Shown one piece after another: positions 51,576-60,872 of a stretch of 64,000 bases of DNA. The notes under the pieces are model-generated. The model searched no databases. It saw nothing but the letters and a program-made list of their open reading frames with translations, and had not been told where the DNA came from. Numbering within the stretch: the first letter of the stretch is position 1; every line of letters starts with the position of its first letter. Origin of the DNA: Brevundimonas guildfordensis (GTDB taxonomy: Bacteria > Pseudomonadota > Alphaproteobacteria > Caulobacterales > Caulobacteraceae); NCBI RefSeq assembly GCF_014836405.1, contig NZ_JACSQU010000001.1, forward strand, positions 744,001 to 808,000. The letters are read 5' to 3'. The position numbers and the translations under genes are program-made.

Positions 51576-52820
51576 TCAGCGCCGGAAGACGCCGACCAGT
51601 TCGATGTGGGTCGACCAGATGAACTGGTCGATCGGCGTGACCTTCTCCAGCCGGAAACCGGAGTCGACCAACACCCGCGCGTCGCGGGCGAAGGTCTGCG
51701 GATTGCACGACACGCCGACGATAACCGACGCCTTCGTGCCGGGCAGTTGCTGCGTCTGCTCCAGCGCCCCTGCGCGCGGCGGATCCAGCACAATGGCCTC
51801 GCAACCCTTGAGGTCATAGGGCGACAACGGACGACGGAACAGGTCGCGCGCCTGCGCTTCGATTCCCTTCAGACCCTGAGCCGTGCTCGCGCCTGCCTTC
51901 AGGGCAGCGATGGAAGAAGCTGCGGAGTCGGCCGCAGTAACGCTGGCGACCTCGGCCAGGGGGAAGGTGAATGTACCGGCTCCACAGAACAGATCGGCGA
52001 CCTTTTTCGCTCCCTTCACCGCCGCGACCGCGCGCTGGACCATCGCAGCTTCCGCAGCGGGCGACGCCTGCAGGAAGGCGCCTGGCGGCAGGGGCACGGA
52101 GGCGCGCCCGAACCGCACGCGCGGTTGGCGCGCCATAACCAGCGTGTCGCCATCCAGGCTGAGCCGCGCCAGATCGGCCTCTGCCGCCGCGGCGATGGCC
52201 AGCGCCAGTTGATCGCCGTTCAAGCCGCCTGACCGCTTCTCGACGCCGGTCACATCAACGTCCAGACCGCTGTCGGTCAGGGTGACGTGCAGGGTCGGCG
52301 CCGATTTGGGATGCCCCAGCAAGGGCGCGGCGATCCTGGCGAGCGCAGGCAGAGCCGCCGTCAGCTGCGGGTCCGACAATGGGCAGTCGGTCAGTTCCAC
52401 CACGCGCCACGACTTGCGCGCCTTAAACCCGAGGATGACCCGCCCGTCCGGTGCCTTGCGCGCGTGCAACGCCAGGCGGCGACGACTGGCCAGCGGCGTG
52501 GCCACGGCCGCCTCGACTTCAGTCTCCAATCCCTCACGCGCCAGCGTCTGGATGACCACCTCGCGCTTCCATGCCAGATAGGGTTCCTCGGCCCAATGCT
52601 GCAGGGGGGCGACGCCGCATTCGGCATAGATCTGCGAGTGGATAGGCCGTCGGTCGGGGCTGGCCTCGATCAGGTCGAAGCGCTCGGCCCGGCCGTCCTT
52701 AACCTCGGCGGCCACCACCTCGCCCGGCAAGGCGCCCGGCACGAAGACCGGGCCATCGGCAGTGTCGGCGATCCCGTCGCCCTGATGGCCCATGCGGGCG
52801 ATGGTCAGCGTCTGCGTCAT
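51576..52820 (-). CDS. RlmD/TrmA-family RNA (uracil-5)-methyltransferase
   Basis: 414-residue class I SAM-dependent RNA methyltransferase. N-terminal TRAM-like domain ('ARMGHQGDGIADT', 'FVPGALPGE'), then the Rossmann domain with 'ADLFCGAGTFTFPLA' (motif I), 'VLDPPRAG' and the catalytic cysteine in 'IVGVSCNPQTFARD'. The usual 4Fe-4S cysteines are degenerate: S62, C68, A71, with C144 near 'CPLS'. It may methylate U in rRNA (RlmD/RlmC type) or tRNA; the sequence does not decide. It ends directly against the radical SAM gene. Confidence 0.86.
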   Translation of the reverse strand: MTQTLTIARMGHQGDGIADTADGPVFVPGALPGEVVAAEVKDGRAERFDLIEASPDRRPIHSQIYAECGVAPLQHWAEEPYLAWKREVVIQTLAREGLETEVEAAVATPLASRRRLALHARKAPDGRVILGFKARKSWRVVELTDCPLSDPQLTAALPALARIAAPLLGHPKSAPTLHVTLTDSGLDVDVTGVEKRSGGLNGDQLALAIAAAAEADLARLSLDGDTLVMARQPRVRFGRASVPLPPGAFLQASPAAEAAMVQRAVAAVKGAKKVADLFCGAGTFTFPLAEVASVTAADSAASSIAALKAGASTAQGLKGIEAQARDLFRRPLSPYDLKGCEAIVLDPPRAGALEQTQQLPGTKASVIVGVSCNPQTFARDARVLVDSGFRLEKVTPIDQFIWSTHIELVGVFRR

Positions 52821-52973
52821 GCCCGGCTTCTAGCGGCATCCGCGCAAAAATCGAAACATGAACGAAGATGAACGACGCGCTCAAAAGCCGTTCAGCTTCG
52901 CCGCCCTATCAATGGCTGCAACAGACGGCGACCTGATCCGTTCAGGTGCGGCATCCGTCCAAGGAAAAGAACG

Positions 52974-53627
52974 ATGATCGCTCTCATCTCGAAGAAAGCC
53001 TCGGCCGCCGCCATCGCCGCTCTGGCCTGCGCCTCGGCCGTCGCCCTGCCCGGCGTCGCCTCGGCCCAGAGCTACGGCTATGACTATCCGCCCGCCTATG
53101 GTTACGGCGCCGGCGGATACAGCCAGGGGACCTATTACGATCCTTGCGTTCGCGATCAGCGTCAGCGCGCCACGACTGGCGGCGTTCTGGGCGCCGCCAT
53201 CGGCGCCATCGCCGGTTCGCAAATGGCCGCGCGCGGCCGCCGTACCGAGGGCAGCGCCCTGGGCGGGGTTCTGGGCGCCGCGATCGGCGCGGGCGTGGGC
53301 AACAGCTCGGCGGCCTGCGACAGCCGCTATCGCCGCGACGCCGACTACGGCTATCAGGGGCCCTATGTCCCGCCGGCCTACGGTTACGACAACCGGGGCT
53401 ACGACAGCCGCAGCTATGACAATCGCGCCTATGACCGTCGTTATGACGATCGCCGCGACAGCTACGACTATTACCGGGACTACCCCGACACCTACGCCTC
53501 TGCGCCCCGCGACGCCGATCAGTGCCGCTTGGCCGAGAGCAACATCCGTCTTCCCGACGGTCGCATGGAGACGCGCTATGTGCGCACCTGCATGGACCAA
53601 TCGGGCCGTTATCGCGTCGTCGATTAA
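52974..53627 (+). CDS. Secreted glycine-zipper protein with Tyr/Asp-rich region
   Basis: 217 residues. Signal peptide about 1-31, cleaved after 'GVASAQ'. 'SYGYDYPPAYGYGAGGY' follows, then two glycine-zipper segments: 'GGVLGAAIGAIAGSQMAARG' and 'GGVLGAAIGAGVGNSSAAC'. Residues about 120-180 are rich in Tyr, Asp and Arg (YDNRGYDSRSYDNRAYDRRY). The C-terminal part, about 180-217, has 'CRLAESNIRLPDGRMETRYV' and 'CMDQSGRYRVVD', a small possibly disulfide-linked domain. An outer-envelope protein by type. Role unknown. Confidence 0.8.
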   Translation: MIALISKKASAAAIAALACASAVALPGVASAQSYGYDYPPAYGYGAGGYSQGTYYDPCVRDQRQRATTGGVLGAAIGAIAGSQMAARGRRTEGSALGGVLGAAIGAGVGNSSAACDSRYRRDADYGYQGPYVPPAYGYDNRGYDSRSYDNRAYDRRYDDRRDSYDYYRDYPDTYASAPRDADQCRLAESNIRLPDGRMETRYVRTCMDQSGRYRVVD

Positions 53628-53659
53628 GTTTCAGCCCCCCTGTCAATCGACGATGTGAA

Positions 53660-53687
53660 GAGGGCCGCCGGCGATCCGGCGGCCCTC
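53660..53687. terminator. Hairpin between convergent genes
   Basis: Perfect 12-bp stem GAGGGCCGCCGG/CCGGCGGCCCTC with loop CGAT, lying between the glycine-zipper gene and the tlyA stop. There is no T-run on either strand, so termination there would depend on the stem alone. Confidence 0.65.
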
Positions 53688-53700
53688 AAATCGTTTCAGC

Positions 53701-54426
53701 TCAGGCCTTCTGCGCCCAGAGCAGGAACTCGACGTTGCCGTCGCCGCCGGTGATCGGGCTGTCGGCGACCTCGCGCACGATCCAACCGCTTTGCTCCAGC
53801 CAGTCGCGCACCCGCGCCACGGCGGCGGCGTGTGCCTCCGGGTCCTTGACCACGCCCTTCTTGCCGACCGCCTTGGGGCCCTCGGCCTCGAACTGAGGCT
53901 TCACCAGAGTGATCAGATCCGCGCCCGACGGCGCCAGATCAAGCGCGGCAGGCAAGACCTTCAACAGGCTGATGAAGCTGGCGTCGCAGACGATCAGGGA
54001 CGGCGCCTCGGTGATGACCTCAGGCGTCAGATCGCGGGCGTCCGTCTTTTCCAGGTTCACAACGCGCGGATCGGCGACGATGGTCGGGTGAAGCTGGCCA
54101 GTGCCGACGTCCACGGCGAACACCCGCGCCGCTCCGCGATCCAGACAGACCTCGGCGAAGCCGCCGGTCGAGGCGCCGACGTCCAGAACAACACGCCCCT
54201 CGACGGCGACCGGCCACAGATTCAGCGCCCGCTCCAGCTTCAGAGCGCCGCGCCCGACCCAGCGATGCGCGGCCTCGGCCTCGATGAAGGCGTCCTCCGC
54301 GACCTTTTCCGAAGGTTTGGCGACCGTGCGGCCGTCCGCTTTCACCCGCCCCGCTTCGATGGCGGCGCGGGCGCGGGCGCGGCTGTCGAAGACTCCGCGC
54401 GCGACAAGAAGCTGATCGATCCTCAC
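53701..54426 (-). CDS. tlyA: TlyA family 2'-O-methyltransferase
   Basis: 241-residue TlyA-like protein. N-terminal S4 RNA-binding domain ('MRIDQLLVARGVFDSRARARAAIEAGRV') then a FtsJ/RrmJ-type methyltransferase domain with SAM motif 'VLDVGASTGGFAEVCL' (about 80-95). The K-D-K-E tetrad is plausible: Lys in 'RGALKLERAL', Asp in 'IVCDASFIS', Lys in 'TLVKPQFE' and a C-terminal Glu ('NVEFLLWAQ'). TlyA of mycobacteria methylates 16S and 23S rRNA at cytidines. It lies downstream of valS with 13 bp between the two, so it is likely co-transcribed. Confidence 0.92.
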   Translation of the reverse strand: MRIDQLLVARGVFDSRARARAAIEAGRVKADGRTVAKPSEKVAEDAFIEAEAAHRWVGRGALKLERALNLWPVAVEGRVVLDVGASTGGFAEVCLDRGAARVFAVDVGTGQLHPTIVADPRVVNLEKTDARDLTPEVITEAPSLIVCDASFISLLKVLPAALDLAPSGADLITLVKPQFEAEGPKAVGKKGVVKDPEAHAAAVARVRDWLEQSGWIVREVADSPITGGDGNVEFLLWAQKA

Positions 54427-54439
54427 GCTCCGAAGGTCC

Positions 54440-57187
54440 TTATAGGGCTTCCAACCGCTTCAACGCGGCCTGAAGGCGGGCCTTGCCCTCCTCCGCTTCA
54501 GCCAGCTTGGCGCGCTGCTCCTCGACCACTTCGGCGGCGGCGCGGGCGACGAAGTTGGGATTGCCCAGCTTCTTGTTCACATGGCCGATGTCGCTGTCGA
54601 AGGCGGCGATTTCCTTCTCCAGCCGCGCGCGCTCGGCAGCCAGGTCGATGATCCCGGCCAGCGAGAGCGCGACCGTCGCCCCGCCCGAGACGAAGGTCAC
54701 GGCCCCGGCGGGCGCGGCCTCGGCCACGGCGACCTCGGACACGCGGCCCAGGGTCAGGATCAGGTCGCGGTGACGCGCGATGCGCTCGGCCGTGGCGGCG
54801 TCCGGGGCGACGAAGGCCAGCGGCGGCTTGGCCGACGGCGGCACGTTCATTTCGGCCCGCAGGGCGCGGATTTCACCGATCAGATCGACCAGCCAGCCGA
54901 TCTCGGCCTCGGCGTCTGCGTCGACGAAGGCGTCCGGCAGCACCGGCCACGTCTCGCCCATCAGCAGGCCGTCGCGAGCCGGGCCTTCCTTGCCCAGTTC
55001 GGCCCACAGCTCCTCGGTGATGTAGGGCATGACCGGGTGCAGCAGCTTCAGCGTCTGGTCGATGGTCCAGGCGGTCATGGCGCGCGTCTCGGCCTTGGCG
55101 GCTTCGTCCGAACCGTTGAACACCGGCTTGGCCAGTTCCAGATACCAGTCGCAGAAGACGTTCCAGATGAAGCGGTACAGGGCGCCCGCCGCATCGTCGA
55201 AACGGCCGCCTTCGATGGCCTCGGACACCTGACGCTCGGCCTTGGTCAGTTCGCCGCGAATCCAGCGGTTGATCGTCTGCTGCACGCCTGCGGGGTCGAA
55301 GCCCTCCACCCGGCGCGCCTCGTTCATCTGGCTGAAGCGGGCGGCGTTCCACAGCTTGGTGCCGAAATTGCGATAGCCTTCAATGCGCTGCTTCGACAAC
55401 TTGATGTCGCGCGTGCCCGACAGGATCGCCATGGTGAAGCGCAGGGGGTCGGCGCCCAGTTCGTCGATGATGTTCAGCGGGTCGATGACGTTGCCCTTGG
55501 ACTTCGACATCTTCTGGCCCTTCTCGTCGCGGACCAGACCGTTGATGATGACGCGCTTGAACGGAACTTCGCCGTCCATGAAGTGCATCCCCATCATCAT
55601 CATCCGGGCGACCCAGAAGAAGATAATGTCCGCCGCCGTGACCAGGTCGCTGGTCGGATAGAAGCGCTCCAGGTCCTCGGTCTTTTCCGGCCAGCCCATG
55701 GTCGAGAAGGGCCACAGGGCGGACGAGAACCAGGTGTCCAGAACGTCCTCGTCCTGGGTCAGCACGACCTCGGAATCATAGTCGGACAGCGCCTGTTCGC
55801 GAGCGTCCTCTTCCGTTTCGGCGACGTAGATCTCGCCGTTGGGGCCGTACCAGGCGGGGATGCGGTGACCCCACCACAGCTGGCGCGAGATGCACCACGG
55901 CTCGATGTTGCGCAGCCATTCGAAGTAGATCTTCTCGTAGGATTTCGGCTCGAAGACGGTGGCGCCGTCCTCGACCGCCTTCAGGGCGGGCTGGGCCATG
56001 ACCTTGGCGTCGACGTACCACTGGTCCGTCATCCACGGCTCAATGACGACGCCCGAGCGGTCGCCGTGCGGGACCATGTGCCTGGTCTTCTCGATCTCGC
56101 GCAGCCAACCTTCTTCCTCGGCGCGGGCGACGATGGCCTTGCGTGCAGCGAAGCGGTCCATGCCTTCGTATTCGGCGGGCACGTCGGACGTGTCAGCGGC
56201 GGTGATGCGGCCGAAAGCGTCCATCACGTTCAGCGCTTCAAGTCCTGCACGCTTTCCGACGCCGAAGTCGTTGAAATCGTGGGCAGGCGTGATCTTCACC
56301 GCACCCGAACCCTTGGTCGGATCGGCGTAGTCGTCGGCGACGATCGGGATGCGGCGGCCGGTAATCGGCAGGGTCACGAACTTGCCGACCAGGCCCTTGT
56401 AGCGCTCGTCCTCGGGATGAACGGCCACGCCAGTATCGCCCAGCATGGTCTCCGGCCGGGTCGTGGCGACGACGATGAAGTCGCGCGTCTCGAACTCCGT
56501 GGCCTTGCCGTCTTCGTCGAAGGCGACCGGGTGCTGATAGGTCACGCCGTCCGACAGCCTATAGACGAAGTGCCAATAGGCGCCGTCGACCTCCTTCTGC
56601 TCGACCTCAAGGTCCGAGATGGCGGTCTGGAAATGCGGGTCCCAGTTCACCAGCCGCTTGTCGCGATAGATCAGGCCGTCCTTGTGCAGTTGGACGAAGA
56701 CCTTGCGGACGGCGGCGTTCAGCCCCTCGTCCAACGTAAAGCGTTCGCGCGACCAGTCGCAGGACGAGCCCAGACGGCGCAACTGGCGCACGATGGTCCC
56801 GCCGGACTCCGCCTTCCAGTCCCAGACCTTCTCGATAAAGGCGTCGCGGCCCATGTCGCGGCGGCCGATATTGCCCTCTGCCGCCAGCTTGCGCTCGACA
56901 ACCATCTGGGTGGCGATGCCCGCGTGGTCAGTGCCGGGCAGCCACAGGACGGCCTTGCCCTTCATGCGGTGATAGCGGGCCAGAATGTCCTGAAGCGTGT
57001 TGTTCAGGGCGTGGCCGATGTGCAGGCTGCCGGTTACGTTCGGCGGCGGAATGACGATCGAATACGCGTCGGCGGCGCCGTCAGTGGGCTTGGCCACGCG
57101 CGGAGCGAACAGGCCGCTGGCCTCCCACTGGGCGTAGATGCGCGGCTCGGCGGCCTTGGGTTCGAACGTCTTCTCAAGCATGGTCAT
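54440..57187 (-). CDS. valS: Valyl-tRNA synthetase
   Basis: 915-residue class I ValRS. HIGH signature in 'PPNVTGSLHIGHALNN' (about 48-62), editing domain around 170-410, KMSKS in 'GQKMSKSKGNVIDPLN' (about 556). The C-terminal tRNA-binding coiled coil is intact ('LEKEIAAFDSDIGHVNKKLGNPNFVARA' in outline). Length is normal. The start codon at 57187 has GGGGA upstream; an in-frame ATG lies two codons later. It is followed by tlyA on the same strand. Confidence 0.98.
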   Translation of the reverse strand: MTMLEKTFEPKAAEPRIYAQWEASGLFAPRVAKPTDGAADAYSIVIPPPNVTGSLHIGHALNNTLQDILARYHRMKGKAVLWLPGTDHAGIATQMVVERKLAAEGNIGRRDMGRDAFIEKVWDWKAESGGTIVRQLRRLGSSCDWSRERFTLDEGLNAAVRKVFVQLHKDGLIYRDKRLVNWDPHFQTAISDLEVEQKEVDGAYWHFVYRLSDGVTYQHPVAFDEDGKATEFETRDFIVVATTRPETMLGDTGVAVHPEDERYKGLVGKFVTLPITGRRIPIVADDYADPTKGSGAVKITPAHDFNDFGVGKRAGLEALNVMDAFGRITAADTSDVPAEYEGMDRFAARKAIVARAEEEGWLREIEKTRHMVPHGDRSGVVIEPWMTDQWYVDAKVMAQPALKAVEDGATVFEPKSYEKIYFEWLRNIEPWCISRQLWWGHRIPAWYGPNGEIYVAETEEDAREQALSDYDSEVVLTQDEDVLDTWFSSALWPFSTMGWPEKTEDLERFYPTSDLVTAADIIFFWVARMMMMGMHFMDGEVPFKRVIINGLVRDEKGQKMSKSKGNVIDPLNIIDELGADPLRFTMAILSGTRDIKLSKQRIEGYRNFGTKLWNAARFSQMNEARRVEGFDPAGVQQTINRWIRGELTKAERQVSEAIEGGRFDDAAGALYRFIWNVFCDWYLELAKPVFNGSDEAAKAETRAMTAWTIDQTLKLLHPVMPYITEELWAELGKEGPARDGLLMGETWPVLPDAFVDADAEAEIGWLVDLIGEIRALRAEMNVPPSAKPPLAFVAPDAATAERIARHRDLILTLGRVSEVAVAEAAPAGAVTFVSGGATVALSLAGIIDLAAERARLEKEIAAFDSDIGHVNKKLGNPNFVARAAAEVVEEQRAKLAEAEEGKARLQAALKRLEAL

Positions 57188-57242
57188 CTCGTTTCCCCGC
57201 GGCGTCGCGCGAATGCGCCGCTGATCGGGGCTGGAATTCTTC

Positions 57243-57280
57243 GGTAAAGCAAAGGGCGGTCCCGCCGGAACCGCCCTTAA
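57243..57280 (-). terminator. Terminator of the MmeI-like gene
   Basis: On the minus strand the stem AAGGGCGGT/ACCGCCCTT (57252-57278), with an imperfect inner stem, is followed by TGCTTTACC. It lies about 40 bp past the methyltransferase gene stop and separates it from valS. Confidence 0.7.
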
Positions 57281-57318
57281 GTGACTTAATGATCGCCGCG
57301 CCCTGCGGCTAGGTCAAA

Positions 57319-60300
57319 TCAGTGACGCCGCGGCGAGAACCAGCCTTGTCCCGCGCGCTGAACCGACCCCACCGCGGCCAGGATCGCCAGCATCTGCTCA
57401 AAGCGATCTATCTTGCGACGACCGTTCGGCCCGGCGAAACGGCTCGACAGTTCACCAAGCGACAGCGGCCCGCTCTCGAGCCGCAAAACATCCAGGACTT
57501 CTGCGGCCAGCTCTTCCGGAGCCGCCGGCAAGGGACGGACATCCCTTAGCTGGGGGCGCAATGTCTCGACCGCCCGACGCGGGCGCACCGGTTTAACCCG
57601 GTCCTGCTGATAAGCGGGTCGCAAGAAACGGACATCGCCTCTCGCCTCCTGATCCGCACGCTCCTGGTTCAACGCCAGCAGGGCCGCCAGAACAGCCTCA
57701 TCAGTCATAGCCGAGGGCCAGCCATAGGCTCGATGAACCGCCGCATCCAACTTCCGGTGCAGCCGATCCAGCTCGTCAAATCGACCTGAGCATCGCTCAT
57801 TATAGAGCACCGTCATCGTCAGGGCGTCGTCCAAAAGCATCAACTTCTGACGCTGGGCATCAATGGCTTCGGCAGCGACGCCGATCTCCAGGCCCGCCAT
57901 TCCATCGAGAGACGGGAACGGGAAGGTGTCGAAACAGGCAGTCTTGTTATAGACGGGCCGGTCCTCGAGGCGCCCGCCCTGCGCCAACGCCCACAACCCA
58001 TGCGCACGCGACGACAGCACGCCCAGAACGCGTGGATCATCAGACGCGACCGCCACCACCGTGTTGTCAGGCAGAACATCCGCATCCAGGAAGCGGAACC
58101 AGCGGTGCTTGGATTTCTCGACCGTGGCGATGTAGCGGGGCAGCCCGCGCAAGGCGTCGCGGAAGGCGCCTCGCGGCTCGCCGAACACCCACCATTTGTC
58201 GCGATAGGCGGCCCGACTGTTCCGGTCACGCTCGACCTTCACCGTGTCCGTCAGGCGCCGAAAGACCTGCGGCCAAAAGCGCCGGACATCGTCCTCCTCC
58301 AGGCCGTACAGATCGATCACCTTCACGCCGCGAGGGCGAGCTGCCAGATCGCGCCCGCTCCGATAGGCCCGGATCGGCGGCGCATCAGCGCAATCGAGCG
58401 CCAGTTGGTCGGCCTCGCCTTCCGAAACGATAAAGCCCGCGCCGTGCAGCTTGACGCCCGGCGAACATAGAAGTGCGTTCGCCATCAACGGCTGCGCGAA
58501 GGACATCCCACCCCCTATGGTCAGGTCGGCGTCGATATCGCCGCCCTGTTCATCGAACTGAGGAACCATCTCGCCGCCTGCATTGGGGCGCTCCTCGCAT
58601 AACGTCAGCAGGCGTCCCTGTCCGTTCGGGGCGCCGCGCTCGGCTACAGTCATGGCGATACGCACCTCAGCGCCGCGTTCCTTGCCCTTGCTCCAGGGGT
58701 GGTCGGGAATGGCGAAGGTCAGCCGCATGGGCGGCTCTCCCGTCAGATGATGCTCCAGCACGCGGCGCGAGAAATTTTGAGTGATGGAGTTGGTGGTGAT
58801 GAAGCCGAACCGCCTTAGCTGGCTCTTGGGGGCCGTCAGGATTTCAGCGGCGCGATCCCACCACGCCATGACCAGATCGGCCGAGCGGAAACGCCCCTGC
58901 CGCACATGCCACAGGGCGTCGACATAGCCGTCGCCCAGCTCGCGACGAAGGTTCTTGCCCGCAATGAAGGGCGGGTTGCCAATGATGAAGTGCGCCACGG
59001 GCCATTGGGTCGGCTGAGGCTCACGATATCGGACAACCTCCGTCTCCTGATTGAACCGCCACAGACTGATCGGGCGGCCGCGCGCATCGCGATGCAGATC
59101 TTCACCCGCCGACACGAGCAGGGCGTCGGCCCGGATGATGCGGTCGCGCCCCCGTCTTGGGGCCAGTTGGCCGGCGGCGGCCAGCTGGGACGGCGCCTCT
59201 CCGTTACGGATGCGCCATTGCAGGTACCCGATCCACATGACGACCTCGGCGATCGAGGCCGCGTGATCGGATTTCTCAATGCCCCAGAACTGAGCCGGAC
59301 TGATCTTGCGGCGCACAGCCGCGTCCGACACCTCGCCTCCCAGTTGCTGCAAGGCGCTGAGGACCTCCCTCTCCAGGTCCTTCATCATGGTCATGGCGAC
59401 ATAAAGGAAGTTGCCCGTTCCGCAGGCGGGGTCCAGCACCCGGATCGCGCACAGCTGCCGTTGGAAACGCTGCACCGCCGTCCGCGCGGCCACAGCGTCG
59501 CCCCCGGCGAAAGCGCCGAATGCACAGGCTCGCAACGCTTCCCAGTCCGTGCGCAGCGGGTCTATGATCGTCGCGTCCACCAGCCGCTGCACGTAGGCTC
59601 TCGGCGTGTAGTGCGCGCCGAGTTCGATGCGATCGCCGGGTTCCAGAGCGCGCTCCAGAAAGGTTCCGAAAACAGCGGGCTCGACGGCCGACCAGTCGCA
59701 GCCGGCGGCGCGTATCAACACCTCCAGATCAGCCTCGCTGAGCGGCAGCGCCACCTCCTCGCGAAACAGACCGCTGCCGATCGCGGGCACATCCTGACGA
59801 AGGGCGGCGCAGTGGCCTCCGCGGGCCAAACTGCGGAATACGGTCGCCGCGCTCAGGTGAAAGCGAGCCGCATGGCCGCGATAGCTTTCCAGCAGCGTCA
59901 GAAAGCCCTTGTGACGGATCAGACCGACGCTGTCGGCGTACATCGCCAGAATGCACTGCATCACGAACATGAAGATGCGGCGATCCGTGATCGGCTGAAA
60001 CGCCTGCGATGAATCCTGCAAAGCCCGATCCCGCATCGAACGAACTAGTCGCCCAAGCAGGCCTGAGATCTCATGAGTCGCCTCATTGGTCGGGCGCCGC
60101 GGATCAAGGCTGTTTGGGTTGTCCCACACCCGGCGCAGACGGTCCCTGATCTTCGGATCGCGCAGATCCGTCAGGTCTATGCGGCTGCTCTGAGGATCTG
60201 GAAACGGCGCATAGCCCTTCCCCGCCCGCTCGAAGTCGGCCCATAAATGGATGGCGACGCCGACATCGACCAGCATCATAAACGGCGGATACTCCGGCAG

Positions 60301-60696
60301 AGCCGAAGCATAGTTTTCAGCCTGGATGTGAGCCCTGCCCATCAGGCGATCCAACGCTTCCGCGCCGTCCTTCGGCGCCTTTCTCCCTCGGCCGTTCAAC
60401 AGCGCCGCCAGCTGACGCATATCCAGATCACCGCCCGGCGCGCGTTTGGGCGACTGTTTGATCTCCATCACGAAAGAGCCGAGCTTGAAGCAGTCGATGG
60501 ATCCGTTGCTTGTTCCCCTCTTGGGGAGAGGGAGTTTCACTGCGCGCTCGAAGCAGTAGTCACGGTCCCCAACCGCCTCCTCCCCCGGCGCCGCGACGCC
60601 CAGCACGCGGCATAGCTGGATAATGAAACTCTGGCAGTTCGACCTTTCGCTAATCGTCGCCTCACTCCAGCGCGCGATGAATTGTTCGACGTGCAT
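57319..60696 (-). CDS. MmeI-like fused nuclease-DNA methyltransferase (putative type IIL R-M)
   Basis: 1125 residues, the architecture of MmeI-type single-chain restriction-modification proteins. N-terminal nuclease-like region: 'SIDCFKLGSFVMEIKQS', giving D68...E78-x-K80 (PD-ExK type). Helical spacer about 150-400. The gamma-class adenine methyltransferase has 'RVLDPACGTGNFLYVAM' (motif I, about 418) and 'FIIGNPPFIAGKN' (motif IV, about 570). Target-recognition region about 640-980. It ends in a winged-helix-like extension (about 1045-1125, 'LDVLRLESGPLSLGELSSRF'). No partner gene. The gap 60697-60872 upstream shows no gene. Restriction activity is an inference. Confidence 0.83.
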   Translation of the reverse strand: MHVEQFIARWSEATISERSNCQSFIIQLCRVLGVAAPGEEAVGDRDYCFERAVKLPLPKRGTSNGSIDCFKLGSFVMEIKQSPKRAPGGDLDMRQLAALLNGRGRKAPKDGAEALDRLMGRAHIQAENYASALPEYPPFMMLVDVGVAIHLWADFERAGKGYAPFPDPQSSRIDLTDLRDPKIRDRLRRVWDNPNSLDPRRPTNEATHEISGLLGRLVRSMRDRALQDSSQAFQPITDRRIFMFVMQCILAMYADSVGLIRHKGFLTLLESYRGHAARFHLSAATVFRSLARGGHCAALRQDVPAIGSGLFREEVALPLSEADLEVLIRAAGCDWSAVEPAVFGTFLERALEPGDRIELGAHYTPRAYVQRLVDATIIDPLRTDWEALRACAFGAFAGGDAVAARTAVQRFQRQLCAIRVLDPACGTGNFLYVAMTMMKDLEREVLSALQQLGGEVSDAAVRRKISPAQFWGIEKSDHAASIAEVVMWIGYLQWRIRNGEAPSQLAAAGQLAPRRGRDRIIRADALLVSAGEDLHRDARGRPISLWRFNQETEVVRYREPQPTQWPVAHFIIGNPPFIAGKNLRRELGDGYVDALWHVRQGRFRSADLVMAWWDRAAEILTAPKSQLRRFGFITTNSITQNFSRRVLEHHLTGEPPMRLTFAIPDHPWSKGKERGAEVRIAMTVAERGAPNGQGRLLTLCEERPNAGGEMVPQFDEQGGDIDADLTIGGGMSFAQPLMANALLCSPGVKLHGAGFIVSEGEADQLALDCADAPPIRAYRSGRDLAARPRGVKVIDLYGLEEDDVRRFWPQVFRRLTDTVKVERDRNSRAAYRDKWWVFGEPRGAFRDALRGLPRYIATVEKSKHRWFRFLDADVLPDNTVVAVASDDPRVLGVLSSRAHGLWALAQGGRLEDRPVYNKTACFDTFPFPSLDGMAGLEIGVAAEAIDAQRQKLMLLDDALTMTVLYNERCSGRFDELDRLHRKLDAAVHRAYGWPSAMTDEAVLAALLALNQERADQEARGDVRFLRPAYQQDRVKPVRPRRAVETLRPQLRDVRPLPAAPEELAAEVLDVLRLESGPLSLGELSSRFAGPNGRRKIDRFEQMLAILAAVGSVQRAGQGWFSPRRH

Positions 60697-60872
60697 AAGT
60701 TGGTTCCTCCCCCGAAGAACCTAACCCTAACGCGAATATATAATTGTCCACAACCTATTCGCGCATCTTGGGCAACGCTTATACTGGACCTCCGATAGCG
60801 GCGGCCCAGCAGAGAGAGAGGAAAATAGTTCGATCACCGGCGCGCAGGCCGAGCTTCCGCTGAGCACTGGCG

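Noticed and set aside
54581-57247. 888-residue plus-strand open frame opposite valS
   Set aside because: It is the antisense shadow of a strongly conserved valS gene. Its translation is Gln/His/Asp/Val-rich with no recognisable domain, as expected from the complement of GC-rich coding sequence.
58906-60012. 368-residue plus-strand open frame opposite the MmeI-like gene
   Set aside because: Antisense shadow; the minus-strand gene has clear methyltransferase motifs.
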